Shown here: positions 8,293 through 15,173 of the stretch, one piece after another
Position numbering within the stretch: position 1 is the first letter of the stretch
Layout of the letters: each line of letters begins with the position of its first letter
Virus record (IMG/VR): IMGVR_UViG_3300020472_000016
Span: 1-64,000 of that record
Origin: a virus
DNA length: 64,000 bases
Strand: one strand, 5' to 3'
Notes under the pieces: generated by a model
The model's database searches: none
Seen by the model: the letters and a program-made list of their open reading frames with translations, nothing else
Told to the model about the DNA's origin: nothing
Position numbers and translations under genes: made by a program

Positions 8293-9067
8293 TAACGCAT
8301 ACTATGCCGATAATAATACAGGTGTAGATATAAATGGTGATAGGATCGATGTACATCGTAATTTCCACTCAGTTGGCATGGAAACAGTTAATGTGTTTCC
8401 CACACCAATATGTACAGGGAAAATAGTCCCAACTGACACACAGTACCATGATGCAAATGTATTTTTGGATGGTCTATGGGATGAAGCAAAGCGTGGTGCA
8501 TGGGCAGCAGAGACGGGACTATCAACGGGTGAGTTAGAGCATGGACAAGAATTATATGAGAATCCTGTATTTGATTGGTTGACCATGCCTATGTTGACAG
8601 CAGTCAAGGAATACTGGATCGACGTGGTGCAATATCGTAGGGACTATCACATGTATATTGATAGCATGTGGGCAAACCTTCATGATGAAGGAGACACAAC
8701 GGGTGAGCATTCACATGTTAACGGGTATTGTAAGTCACATGTGTCATGTGTTTATTACTTGACCAAGGGGTCACAGGGTGGTGAGATTTGTTTTAAAAAT
8801 CCATTAGAGTATATTCATAGACTATGCCCACTTGATGCAGCATATGATTCAGTGGACAGACATAGTGGACCAATGTATGACTGGCACATGCTACAACCAA
8901 GACAGTTTGAGTATGTTATATTCCCATCATGGTTACCTCATAAGACTAGACCTAATGGTCCTGATGAACGAATTGCTATCAGTATGAACTTCAGTGGATT
9001 TCCACTCGACCCAACTCACGGTGATTTTGGTCATGTTGATGATTTGGAAGGAGAGCATTGTTCATGA
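8273..9067 (+). CDS. 2-oxoglutarate/Fe(II) oxygenase (TIGR02466-like)
   Basis: A 264-aa relative of the preceding oxygenase, with a 35-residue N-terminal extension before the VFPTPIC strand. Ligands are H146-S-H148 in GEHSHVNG, then SCVYYL, GGEICFKNP, YVIFPSWLPHKT with H223, and R233 in ERIAISMNF. The start overlaps the upstream gene by 20 bases. A later start would remove only the extension, so its true length is less certain than its identity. Confidence 0.8.
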   Translation: MPVEKIDNAYYADNNTGVDINGDRIDVHRNFHSVGMETVNVFPTPICTGKIVPTDTQYHDANVFLDGLWDEAKRGAWAAETGLSTGELEHGQELYENPVFDWLTMPMLTAVKEYWIDVVQYRRDYHMYIDSMWANLHDEGDTTGEHSHVNGYCKSHVSCVYYLTKGSQGGEICFKNPLEYIHRLCPLDAAYDSVDRHSGPMYDWHMLQPRQFEYVIFPSWLPHKTRPNGPDERIAISMNFSGFPLDPTHGDFGHVDDLEGEHCS

Positions 9068-9768
9068 AGTCCTTGATGATGCCATTTCTCAATCCTGAGT
9101 CATTTTATACTGATGATACACCACGTATTTTTCGTGATTGTCTCAAGGATCCATCACAATATGTTACATGGAGTGATGTTGAGAAATGTATGAACAACCC
9201 ATGGCATTTTAGATGCTGCCTACTGAACCCTGATGGACGTAGGTTAGAACTCACTCAACGATTTGAGGTATGGTATGAGAATCAGTTCCCACTTAAAGAG
9301 GAATTATTCCAAGGTATTGATGAAGGACTGACATTTACTATAGAACAGTATGGTCATTACAATCCAGCAGTAGATAATTTACTAGAAAATATAGAGGCAA
9401 GGTACGATTGTAACTGTGATGCACATATATTTGGCAATGCTAAACCTAATGGTGTGTCATTTGGTGCACATTGGGATATTCCTCCTAATTTAATTTGTCA
9501 GATAGAGGGTACAACACGTTGGCAGGTATTTAAAAATAGATGTTCTAGCATGATTAAGATGACAGACAATCCATACCTACCAGATAAGCATGATGAGGTG
9601 TTGGATGTGGCAATTGATGACACTCTTAATCCAGGTGATGTGTTATACATCCCATCAAGGACATATCATAAACCACATCCAGGTGATAAGAGACTGAGCA
9701 TGAGTATACCAATGTCATTCCCACGTGACACTGATAGTGATAGGAGACAGTATGCAATTAACTTCTAG
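9064..9768 (+). CDS. RoxA/cupin_4-like (JmjC-type) oxygenase, copy 1
   Basis: The ATG at 9064 forms an ATGA overlap with the previous stop and gives 234 aa. The core has H136-W-D138 in FGAHWDIPPN, then ICQIEGTTRWQVFKN, and H202 in PSRTYHKPHPGDKR with R210. This arrangement matches ribosomal oxygenases of the RoxA/YcfD and MINA53 group, in which an HxD...H triad binds iron and the QxxGxxRW segment follows. Those enzymes hydroxylate arginine or histidine of ribosomal proteins. It lacks room for the long C-terminal dimerisation and winged-helix parts of bacterial RoxA. A paralogue lies two genes on. Confidence 0.72.
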   Translation: MKSLMMPFLNPESFYTDDTPRIFRDCLKDPSQYVTWSDVEKCMNNPWHFRCCLLNPDGRRLELTQRFEVWYENQFPLKEELFQGIDEGLTFTIEQYGHYNPAVDNLLENIEARYDCNCDAHIFGNAKPNGVSFGAHWDIPPNLICQIEGTTRWQVFKNRCSSMIKMTDNPYLPDKHDEVLDVAIDDTLNPGDVLYIPSRTYHKPHPGDKRLSMSIPMSFPRDTDSDRRQYAINF

Positions 9769-10279
9769 TTATCCATTACCTCAACCAGTGGTGGATCAAT
9801 TGGATGAGATATGTACATCTACCACCTTCCCATGGTATTTTCTCAAGGACACTACATTCCTTGATGAACCATCCAAGTATAATAATCAGACAAGTTTCTC
9901 ACATGTACTGATGATGGACTATGAGGTGGTGAGTCATGAGTATCCATACTTTGAGAGTGCACTCAAGATAATATCACAACAAGCAGGTCAACCATTCACA
10001 GACATATATCGTGCACGTCTTGGATTATTATATCCTGATGGTAAGGCACATCATACACCACACATAGATTTTGAGTTTCCACATACTGTAGCATTATATT
10101 ATGTGAATGATGGTGATGGTGATACTCATTTCTTTGAGAACAGCATGACTATCAACAAGGCAACACCATCTAAAGGTCGAATGATAGTATTTGATGGACT
10201 GCGTAAGCATGCATCATCTAGTCCTACTGAAGGAGTGAGAATAGCACTGAATGTTAATTACAAACCCAGAGTTTCTTAA
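9752..10279 (+). CDS. 2-oxoglutarate/Fe(II) oxygenase (prolyl 4-hydroxylase-like fold)
   Basis: I place the start at 9752 because AGGAGA lies six bases upstream; an in-frame codon at 9725 would lengthen it by nine residues without a ribosome site. The 175-aa protein has the classical triad H104-I-D106 and H153, with R163 as the likely 2-oxoglutarate anchor, and the family's VALYYVNDGDGDT and KGRMIVFDG strands. It overlaps copy 1 of the RoxA-like gene by 17 bases and copy 2 by 29, so the three are certainly one transcript. Confidence 0.8.
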   Translation: MQLTSSYPLPQPVVDQLDEICTSTTFPWYFLKDTTFLDEPSKYNNQTSFSHVLMMDYEVVSHEYPYFESALKIISQQAGQPFTDIYRARLGLLYPDGKAHHTPHIDFEFPHTVALYYVNDGDGDTHFFENSMTINKATPSKGRMIVFDGLRKHASSSPTEGVRIALNVNYKPRVS

Positions 10280-10958
10280 TCCTGATATCTATAGGACAGA
10301 TGATAGACCTAGGGTATGGCGTGGTGTTATATCATTAGGTATCGTCACATGGCAGGATGCCCAGGATGCCCTGAATCAACCATGGAATCATATAGTCACA
10401 GTCATAGGTGATGATGGTAAACGCATAGAACTTGATACAGTAGAGGAACCATGGTGGTATAAAGGTATTAGTAAGAAGGAAGAACTCTTCCACCTTGCCA
10501 ACTCTGGATATACTGTTAATATATGTCAGTACGGTCATGGTAATACTCATGTTGAGCATTTACTAGCAGAGATAGAGCAGTCATTTGATGGATGCTGTGA
10601 CTGTCATATCTTTATTACAAATGGTAAAGACAACAGACATCCATCATTCTCACCACACTGGGATCACCCATCTAATTTTATAATACAAATGGAAGGGCAC
10701 ACTCGGTGGCAGGTCTACAAGAACAGAGCATCTGCATTGATACCACTATCAGATACTAATGCTCAAGTCAATCCTGATGATTTGGAAATAGACATAGACA
10801 CTGTACTAAATCCAGGTGATCTGCTATACTTTCCTAGTAGGGCATATCATAACACCAGACACACTCTTGGTAGCAGATTGTCATTGAGCATTCCACTCTG
10901 GTCACCCAAGAGATGTGAGTGCAGTGACCGTAGTTACTACACCTTAGAGCGATCATAA
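10251..10958 (+). CDS. RoxA/cupin_4-like (JmjC-type) oxygenase, copy 2
   Basis: A 235-aa paralogue of the gene at 9064, aligning over its full length: FLNP, TDD-P, a TW helix, KKEELF, a Q-YGH segment, CDCHIF, then H136-W-D138 in SPHWDHPSNF, IIQMEGHTRWQVYKN and H200 in PSRAYHNTR. The shared residues are those that bind iron and shape the active site, while the N-terminal third has diverged. Overlap with the preceding gene is 29 bases. The probable role is protein hydroxylation, by analogy with ribosomal oxygenases. Confidence 0.72.
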   Translation: MLITNPEFLNPDIYRTDDRPRVWRGVISLGIVTWQDAQDALNQPWNHIVTVIGDDGKRIELDTVEEPWWYKGISKKEELFHLANSGYTVNICQYGHGNTHVEHLLAEIEQSFDGCCDCHIFITNGKDNRHPSFSPHWDHPSNFIIQMEGHTRWQVYKNRASALIPLSDTNAQVNPDDLEIDIDTVLNPGDLLYFPSRAYHNTRHTLGSRLSLSIPLWSPKRCECSDRSYYTLERS

Positions 10959-10973
10959 TTGTGATCAGTTTCT

Positions 10974-10980
10974 CTAAATA
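10974..10980 (+). promoter_or_regulatory. Late-promoter-like CTAAATA
   Basis: TCTCTAAATAATAAC lies directly before the small gene at 10986. CTAAATAA recurs before 62398, and the element resembles the T4 late TATAAATA. The distance to the ATG is very short, so transcription would begin at or after this start codon and may mainly serve the next oxygenase. Confidence 0.4.
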
Positions 10981-10985
10981 ATAAC

Positions 10986-11180
10986 ATGTACCACCACAAG
11001 CAGATGAACTATGCGGAAGTAGGGTGTTTAACCTTACAAGAAGAACACAGAGAGATTATTAAGAAGGCACTTTTCTATTTACAGAAAGAGTGCTATACTA
11101 AGTATGGGAAAATTTCTGATGAGAAACGGAGATTAATTAGTGAAATTGCCACCGCCCTCCATCTCGAACCTAAGAGTTGA
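10986..11180 (+). CDS. Small hypothetical protein
   Basis: A 64-aa, mostly helical, charged protein (EEHREIIKKALFYLQKECY and DEKRRLISEIATALH). No family recognised. It overlaps the following oxygenase by 41 bases. The late-like element just before its ATG makes its own translation uncertain; an internal ATG at 11004 (MNYAEVG) would also fit. Confidence 0.5.
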   Translation: MYHHKQMNYAEVGCLTLQEEHREIIKKALFYLQKECYTKYGKISDEKRRLISEIATALHLEPKS

Positions 11181-11661
11181 GGACAACTTCTTAGAGGAGA
11201 CAGATCACAAAGAACTGTTAGCATTGTTGACATCATGGGAGTTCCCATGGTTCTATCAACAGACACTAACTGCTGGTCATGATGATCTACAAGCATTTGG
11301 ATTTAACCATTGGTTAAGTGCTGAGGAACACCCTGCTTATGCGAACCTGGTCACTCAGATGGAATCTGCCCTCGATGCCTGTAAATGTTTGCGTGTTCGT
11401 GCAGACATGACATTATATAATCCTAATGGTTATCAGCATGCATATCATGTAGATTCTGAAGAGGATCACATGGTGTGTATATACTATGTAAATGATAGTG
11501 ATGGTGATACATTAATCAGACAGGATGAATTCCATGAGGTGTGGCATGTACCACCTAGAGCGAACAGACTATTAATATTCCATGGTAAATACTATCACAC
11601 AGGACACTCTCCTGTTAAACATAAGTCAAGGATTCTAATCAATGCTAACTTCACTGTATGA
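11140..11661 (+). CDS. 2-oxoglutarate/Fe(II) oxygenase (prolyl 4-hydroxylase-like fold)
   Basis: A 173-aa protein with a GTG start, similar in layout to the oxygenase at 9752. The triad is H103-V-D105 and H153, with R164 as 2-oxoglutarate anchor, plus VCIYYVNDSDGDT and RLLIFHGKYYHTGHSP. The GTG start is 41 bases inside the previous gene; a later start would cut into the first strand, so GTG is preferred. Confidence 0.78.
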   Translation: MKLPPPSISNLRVEDNFLEETDHKELLALLTSWEFPWFYQQTLTAGHDDLQAFGFNHWLSAEEHPAYANLVTQMESALDACKCLRVRADMTLYNPNGYQHAYHVDSEEDHMVCIYYVNDSDGDTLIRQDEFHEVWHVPPRANRLLIFHGKYYHTGHSPVKHKSRILINANFTV

Positions 11662-11813
11662 ATAGTACAACCTATCACATATACAAGGATGGACAAGTCC
11701 TTGCTCACTCACTTGATGAAGATCAGGTTGAGAAACTCAAAGAACTACTACATATAGAACCTGAGGTAGTTCCAGTCCACGAACCAAATCACGACATCGA
11801 ACCTAGTTACTAA
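11658..11813 (+). CDS. Small hypothetical protein, 51 aa
   Basis: An ATGA overlap with the preceding oxygenase stop opens a 51-codon frame ending TAA at 11813, five bases before the next oxygenase ATG. The product is acidic with one likely helix (DEDQVEKLKELLHIE) after a short beta hairpin (TYHIYKDGQVLAHSL). The perfect fit between its neighbours supports translation. Function unknown. Confidence 0.6.
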   Translation: MNSTTYHIYKDGQVLAHSLDEDQVEKLKELLHIEPEVVPVHEPNHDIEPSY

Positions 11814-11818
11814 TTATT

Positions 11819-12445
11819 ATGACTGATTCTAACATTTTATCTGCGAATCTTGAGGATGCAATAGATCATGAAACCTATGGATTATTCATGACTCCAGTAA
11901 CAAAATATGGTATGTCAGAATTCATTGATCCATGTTTAGAATGGTGTAAGAATCAGGATTTTGTTGATGTTGCTGAAAGACAAGTATTATGTCACAATGT
12001 GCAACAAATAGGTGCAAAGAATCAAATACTCCAGGATGTCCCAGGATTAAAGACAGAACTATTAAGAGTAGCAGAGAAACATAACGATTCAGGTTTAAAC
12101 TATGCTACAGGATTTGATGTATCTGATTGTTTCGTAGAGGTTGCACATGCAGGTGCTATCTATGCACCACATGAACATGCTAATTGTTTATTTAGTGGTA
12201 CGTTCTTAATTAACTATGAAGCAGAGAAACATAGTTATCTTAAGTTTAAACGTAATGTGATGAGTCAAATGTATCCTATTATGATGCTACCATTTAAGAA
12301 CATGACAGCATTTAATTTACAGGAAGCAACTATACCTTATAAGAATGGTGATTGTATCATATACCCTGCTAATTTAACTCATGGGTATGAATCAAACATG
12401 ACAGATAACAGGATAGCATTAACATTTAATATTATCCCTGTATGA
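11819..12445 (+). CDS. 2-oxoglutarate/Fe(II) oxygenase (TIGR02466-like)
   Basis: A 208-aa protein. Ligands are H118-E-H120 in YAPHEHANC, followed by FSGTFLINYE, then DCIIYPANLTHGY with H188 and R198 in NRIALTFN. The N-terminal half is diverged from the other copies. Its stop overlaps the start of the next oxygenase (ATGA). Confidence 0.77.
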   Translation: MTDSNILSANLEDAIDHETYGLFMTPVTKYGMSEFIDPCLEWCKNQDFVDVAERQVLCHNVQQIGAKNQILQDVPGLKTELLRVAEKHNDSGLNYATGFDVSDCFVEVAHAGAIYAPHEHANCLFSGTFLINYEAEKHSYLKFKRNVMSQMYPIMMLPFKNMTAFNLQEATIPYKNGDCIIYPANLTHGYESNMTDNRIALTFNIIPV

Positions 12446-13092
12446 CTGACACATTAGTGCCATTGTTTTCATCACCTCTGTATATTTCAGAGGATAATGA
12501 TACTATGCCTGATATTATGCCAGAGTTAGCATCATCAGGCATAGTAAAAGGTGGATGGGAAGGTACATTACCCAACTCATTTAGATCTATTGAGTTAACA
12601 CATAGTAATGGTGGATCACAGTCAGTAGATAATAATATACTGGATAGATTTCCAGAACTGAAACAATGGGTAATGAAGCATGTAAATATATACTGCTTTG
12701 ATATAATGGAGATTGATAGTGATAGTCACACTGTCGATATTGTATGCTCTTGGTTAAATGTACATCCTCAATTTGCTCGTGCCCCCAGACACACTCATCG
12801 TAACTCTTGTTATTCTGGTACATTTTATATCAAAACATTTGATGGTTGTGGTGAACTAATATTTGAGAGATCAGATCATCAAATATTATGTCCTACATAT
12901 TCACATCAGAATGTATACAATAGTTCTTCATGGACGATAACACCTAAGGATGGAACTATGTTATTATTTCCATCATCAGTTATGCATTATGTACAACCTA
13001 ATGAGATAATGGATGAGAGAGTATCTATAGCATTTAATGTTATTGTAAGAGGTGAATTTGGTAATCCAACTTCATATTTAAAAATACAATGA
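12442..13092 (+). CDS. 2-oxoglutarate/Fe(II) oxygenase (TIGR02466-like)
   Basis: A 216-aa protein beginning with the family's LFSSPLYI strand. Ligands H117-T-H119 lie in RHTHRNSCYSG, then GELIFERSD, TMLLFPSSVMHYV with H182, and R193 in ERVSIAFN. It ends the left-hand oxygenase run and overlaps the following small gene by ATGA. Confidence 0.8.
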   Translation: MTDTLVPLFSSPLYISEDNDTMPDIMPELASSGIVKGGWEGTLPNSFRSIELTHSNGGSQSVDNNILDRFPELKQWVMKHVNIYCFDIMEIDSDSHTVDIVCSWLNVHPQFARAPRHTHRNSCYSGTFYIKTFDGCGELIFERSDHQILCPTYSHQNVYNSSSWTITPKDGTMLLFPSSVMHYVQPNEIMDERVSIAFNVIVRGEFGNPTSYLKIQ

Positions 13093-13433
13093 GCACACCT
13101 ATTTTCTTAGCAAACGCAGTAGCATTGGAGATTAGAAACATTATGAGATCATTAGAAAAGGGCATGAAAGTGAGATTTGATGGTGATGAAGGTGTTATAA
13201 ACTTCATTGGTGATGATTATATAACTATCACTACAAATAGATGGAAAGATGATGGTTATAGGTCAGGATATAGGGAGACTAATGTATTAGTTTATGCAAA
13301 GGATTGGGATAACTTAGAGATAGAAGATGAGCATTTTTATAATCATCCTGATTATAAAGGTAAGATAAGTGAACATCCTGGTAATGAATCGTTACCTGAG
13401 GATATAACTGGGAAGAAACCAAATGTCACATAG
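13089..13433 (+). CDS. Small hypothetical protein, possible SH3-like beta barrel
   Basis: A 114-aa protein. After a helical start (ANAVALEIRNIMRSLEKG) it has a run that looks like a small beta barrel (MKVRFDGDEGVINFIGDDYITITTN broken into short strands, then ETNVLVYAKDWDNLEI). The acidic tail is probably flexible. Such small barrels occur in nucleic-acid or protein binders, but no family is assigned. ATGA overlap with the preceding oxygenase. Confidence 0.6.
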   Translation: MSTPIFLANAVALEIRNIMRSLEKGMKVRFDGDEGVINFIGDDYITITTNRWKDDGYRSGYRETNVLVYAKDWDNLEIEDEHFYNHPDYKGKISEHPGNESLPEDITGKKPNVT

Positions 13434-13677
13434 TCACACACAAGATGGTAAAAAGGTTGATACATCACAAGTAGAATTTGATAAGAGTGGTAGTGTTGAT
13501 GAACATGGATTTAGTGTTAGACCACCAATTAGTGATAGAGAATGCATCTATAAAGCATTAGATAATGCTAGACAATTAGCAGGACTAGATAGAAAACAAG
13601 TAGCACGATTGTGTGACCAGTTTGAGACAATGAGTGATGACATTGAGTCAATAGAAAGTGAGTACCCACCATTATGA
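13423..13677 (+). CDS. Small hypothetical protein, 84 aa
   Basis: An acidic 84-aa protein overlapping both neighbours (11 bases upstream, ATGA downstream). The second half is helical (DRECIYKALDNARQLAGLDRKQVARLCDQFE). No motif recognised. Confidence 0.58.
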   Translation: MSHSHTQDGKKVDTSQVEFDKSGSVDEHGFSVRPPISDRECIYKALDNARQLAGLDRKQVARLCDQFETMSDDIESIESEYPPL

Positions 13678-13955
13678 TTTTTTGGATAGGATTTACATTA
13701 ATGTTCCTCAATGAGGGATTTGTAATGATGCGTCATGTATCACCATTCTTCTCTAGACTTAGAGATAAGGTGATTAATAAACTAGGTGATAAAGTGTGGT
13801 GGAGACTACATGGCACCCTAGATTGGTTATGGATAGCATTAGTAACTTGTGGATTAATAGTTAACTCTAATAGAATACTACACACAATAGTATTAGTAAC
13901 CTTCTGGACACTTGCGTGGTTAATATTCTATCTACCACGATGGATTAAGAAATGA
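13674..13955 (+). CDS. Small membrane protein, 93 aa
   Basis: Three hydrophobic segments can be seen: residues 2-17 (IFWIGFTLMFLNEGFVM), about 48-64 (TLDWLWIALVTCGLIV) and 69-88 (LHTIVLVTFWTLAWLIFYL). Basic residues lie between the first two and at the end (RWIKK). It is likely an inner-membrane protein; a holin-like or superinfection role is possible but not shown. Confidence 0.6.
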   Translation: MIFWIGFTLMFLNEGFVMMRHVSPFFSRLRDKVINKLGDKVWWRLHGTLDWLWIALVTCGLIVNSNRILHTIVLVTFWTLAWLIFYLPRWIKK

Positions 13956-14080
13956 TTGAGAAGTATATTATACTCTCATTATTATACCTTGAGTATATTA
14001 CACAGAAACTACTCTGTTTACCATACAAACTGTATATTAAGTTTGATTATTGGAATTTTAATAGGAAATTACCTAAATAA
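13952..14080 (+). CDS. Small hypothetical protein, 42 aa
   Basis: An ATGA overlap with the membrane protein opens a 42-codon frame, MIEKYIILSLLYLEYITQKL onward, ending in RKLPK. It is basic and partly hydrophobic, so it could be peripheral to the membrane. Support is coupling only. Confidence 0.45.
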   Translation: MIEKYIILSLLYLEYITQKLLCLPYKLYIKFDYWNFNRKLPK

Positions 14081-14104
14081 GTAGTAAGCAAATGGGATGC
14101 AGTC

Positions 14105-14263
14105 ATGTCAGTTCAGAGTAAAGTTAAAGGTGTATTTGTTAAGGTAGTTGAGTTTGATAAGAAGATAATTAAGAAGTGTCAGGATAAATGGGGACTGTCT
14201 GATTATCAGGTAGTTTGTATTAGTTTCCTTAAAGGATTTATTATTGGGGCAGTATTACTATGA
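14105..14263 (+). CDS. Small hypothetical protein with C-terminal hydrophobic segment, 52 aa
   Basis: A basic N-terminal half (SVQSKVKGVFVKVVEFDKK) is followed by a hydrophobic end (VVCISFLKGFIIGAVLL) that could be a membrane anchor. It ends in ATGA with the next small gene. It may act with the membrane protein at 13674. Confidence 0.5.
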   Translation: MSVQSKVKGVFVKVVEFDKKIIKKCQDKWGLSDYQVVCISFLKGFIIGAVLL

Positions 14264-14439
14264 TACACTTTAATGAGAAAGATTTAGATCGTATGAAGAA
14301 AGCATGCGAGTATTATAAATCATTTGCACAACCTAATAATAGTATGGTTGAGGATTTTGAGAGATTAATTCATAAGATCCATAACTATGAGCATGACATA
14401 GAGTGTGATGACTGTGTATTATGTGAGTTGCATGCATGA
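14260..14439 (+). CDS. Small CxxCxxC protein next to NifU-like gene, 59 aa
   Basis: A 59-aa helical protein ending in ECDDCVLCELHA, which gives a compact CxxCxxC at residues 51-57 (C51 approximately, C54, C57). Such a motif could bind zinc or an iron-sulfur cluster. It is coupled by ATGA on both sides, and its downstream partner is a NifU-like protein, which makes a cluster-related role worth testing. No family assigned. Confidence 0.55.
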   Translation: MIHFNEKDLDRMKKACEYYKSFAQPNNSMVEDFERLIHKIHNYEHDIECDDCVLCELHA

Positions 14440-14681
14440 CTGAGTTAACACCTGTTAATGTTAATGCAGCATTAGATGTGATGCGTCCCTACATAGAGGC
14501 AGATGGTGGGTATCTTGAGTTTGTTGAGATAGATTATATTGATGAAGGTCCAGTGGTTAAAGTACGACTGCTAGGTGCATGTAGCACATGCGCTATGAGT
14601 TCCCAGACTTTAAAGATGGGCATTGAGAGACAACTGCAAGAGGAGTTCCCTGAGATAGTGGAAGTCATACAGGTATTATAA
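14436..14681 (+). CDS. NifU-like C-terminal (Nfu) domain protein
   Basis: An 81-aa single-domain protein. It matches the Nfu domain: a helix (NAALDVMRPYIEADGGYLEF), two strands (VVKVRLLG) and the cluster-binding CxxC as C49-S-T-C52 in GACSTCAMSSQTLKMGIE, then a closing helix. Nfu proteins carry and deliver 4Fe-4S clusters through this CxxC; cyanobacterial Nfu helps load photosystem I. A phage copy could keep host iron-sulfur proteins supplied during infection. It is complete for a one-domain Nfu. Confidence 0.85.
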   Translation: MTELTPVNVNAALDVMRPYIEADGGYLEFVEIDYIDEGPVVKVRLLGACSTCAMSSQTLKMGIERQLQEEFPEIVEVIQVL

Positions 14682-14690
14682 CCAGTTGAC

Positions 14691-14735
14691 AAACTGTCCA
14701 CCATTTACCCCACTGGGTGTGTTTGTTGCTATACT
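14691..14735 (+). promoter_or_regulatory. Phage promoter of the AAASTGTCC family (copy 1)
   Basis: AAACTGTCCACCATTTACCCC starts 39 bases before the -10-like TATACT (14730-14735), and the ATG at 14760 follows 25 bases later. The same layout is found at 20408, 21702 and, weaker, 19481. The upstream block partly overlaps the short inverted repeat CAGTT-GACA-AACTG. Confidence 0.55.
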
Positions 14736-14759
14736 ATGTGAGTAGTCAACCAATTCTAC

Positions 14760-15053
14760 ATGACAGCATCAGTAGCAACACGTAAAACACGCTCTCGTAA
14801 AGCAACCAAAACAACTGCCAAGAGGAGTGTTATTAAAGTGACTGAAACACCAAAAACTGTTGCACCTGAACCACTATTAAAGTGGGAAGACTATAAGAAC
14901 GATGCGAAAATACGTTGGGAAATACATCAGTTTGAGACCAAAGAACTCTATAAAGATTGTGTCTGGGTCTACAACGAGTCTGTTCCTTATGTAAAGAAAG
15001 CATACAAATACGTTCTTGAGTCATACAACAGAGCATTTAATCCAGTCAACTAA
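14760..15053 (+). CDS. Small basic hypothetical protein
   Basis: A 97-aa protein. The first 35 residues are Ala/Thr/Lys/Arg-rich and probably unstructured (TRKTRSRKATKTTAKRS), as in histone-like tails. The rest is helical and aromatic (WEDYKNDAKIRWEIHQFETK, VWVYNESVPYVKKAYKYV). It has its own promoter upstream and an intrinsic terminator 14 bases after its stop, so it forms a single-gene transcript. A nucleic-acid-binding role is possible from the basic tail only. Confidence 0.65.
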   Translation: MTASVATRKTRSRKATKTTAKRSVIKVTETPKTVAPEPLLKWEDYKNDAKIRWEIHQFETKELYKDCVWVYNESVPYVKKAYKYVLESYNRAFNPVN

Positions 15054-15065
15054 CTGGCACACACA

Positions 15066-15086
15066 ACCCCCGCAAGGGGGTTTTTT
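15066..15086 (+). terminator. Intrinsic terminator
   Basis: CCCCC-GCAA-GGGGG with a stable GNRA-type tetraloop is followed directly by TTTTTT. It ends the 97-aa gene transcript. Confidence 0.9.
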
Positions 15087-15096
15087 AGTGTATTAT

Positions 15097-15104
15097 TATA
15101 AATG
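15097..15104 (+). promoter_or_regulatory. Late-type promoter (TATAAATG) after a terminator
   Basis: TATTATAAATGAG, one base from TATAAATA, begins eleven bases after the terminator U-run. The same terminator-then-TTATTATAAAT layout is seen at 20599-20642. It would transcribe the helicase operon. Confidence 0.5.
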
Positions 15105-15152
15105 AGAGGCATAACGGATGCCGATCCCATAAGCAACTCGGATCTCCTCTCA
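15103..15152 (+). ncRNA. Putative folded leader of the helicase operon
   Basis: TGAGAGG (15103-15109) pairs perfectly with CCTCTCA (15146-15152). Inside are two smaller hairpins: CAT/ATG around AACGG, and CCGA (15121-15124) with TCGG (15138-15141) or the alternative GATCC/GGATC. Together they give a three-way-junction shape. It lies between a late-type promoter and the helicase GTG, so it may be a 5' leader control element. No known riboswitch was recognised. Confidence 0.35.
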
Positions 15153-15173
15153 CTACTATTCATTATTAACTAA

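Noticed and set aside
14686-14735. TTGACA with TATACT as a normal sigma-70 promoter
   Set aside because: The spacer is 38 bases, far from 16-18. The shared block at fixed distance in other copies explains the site better.
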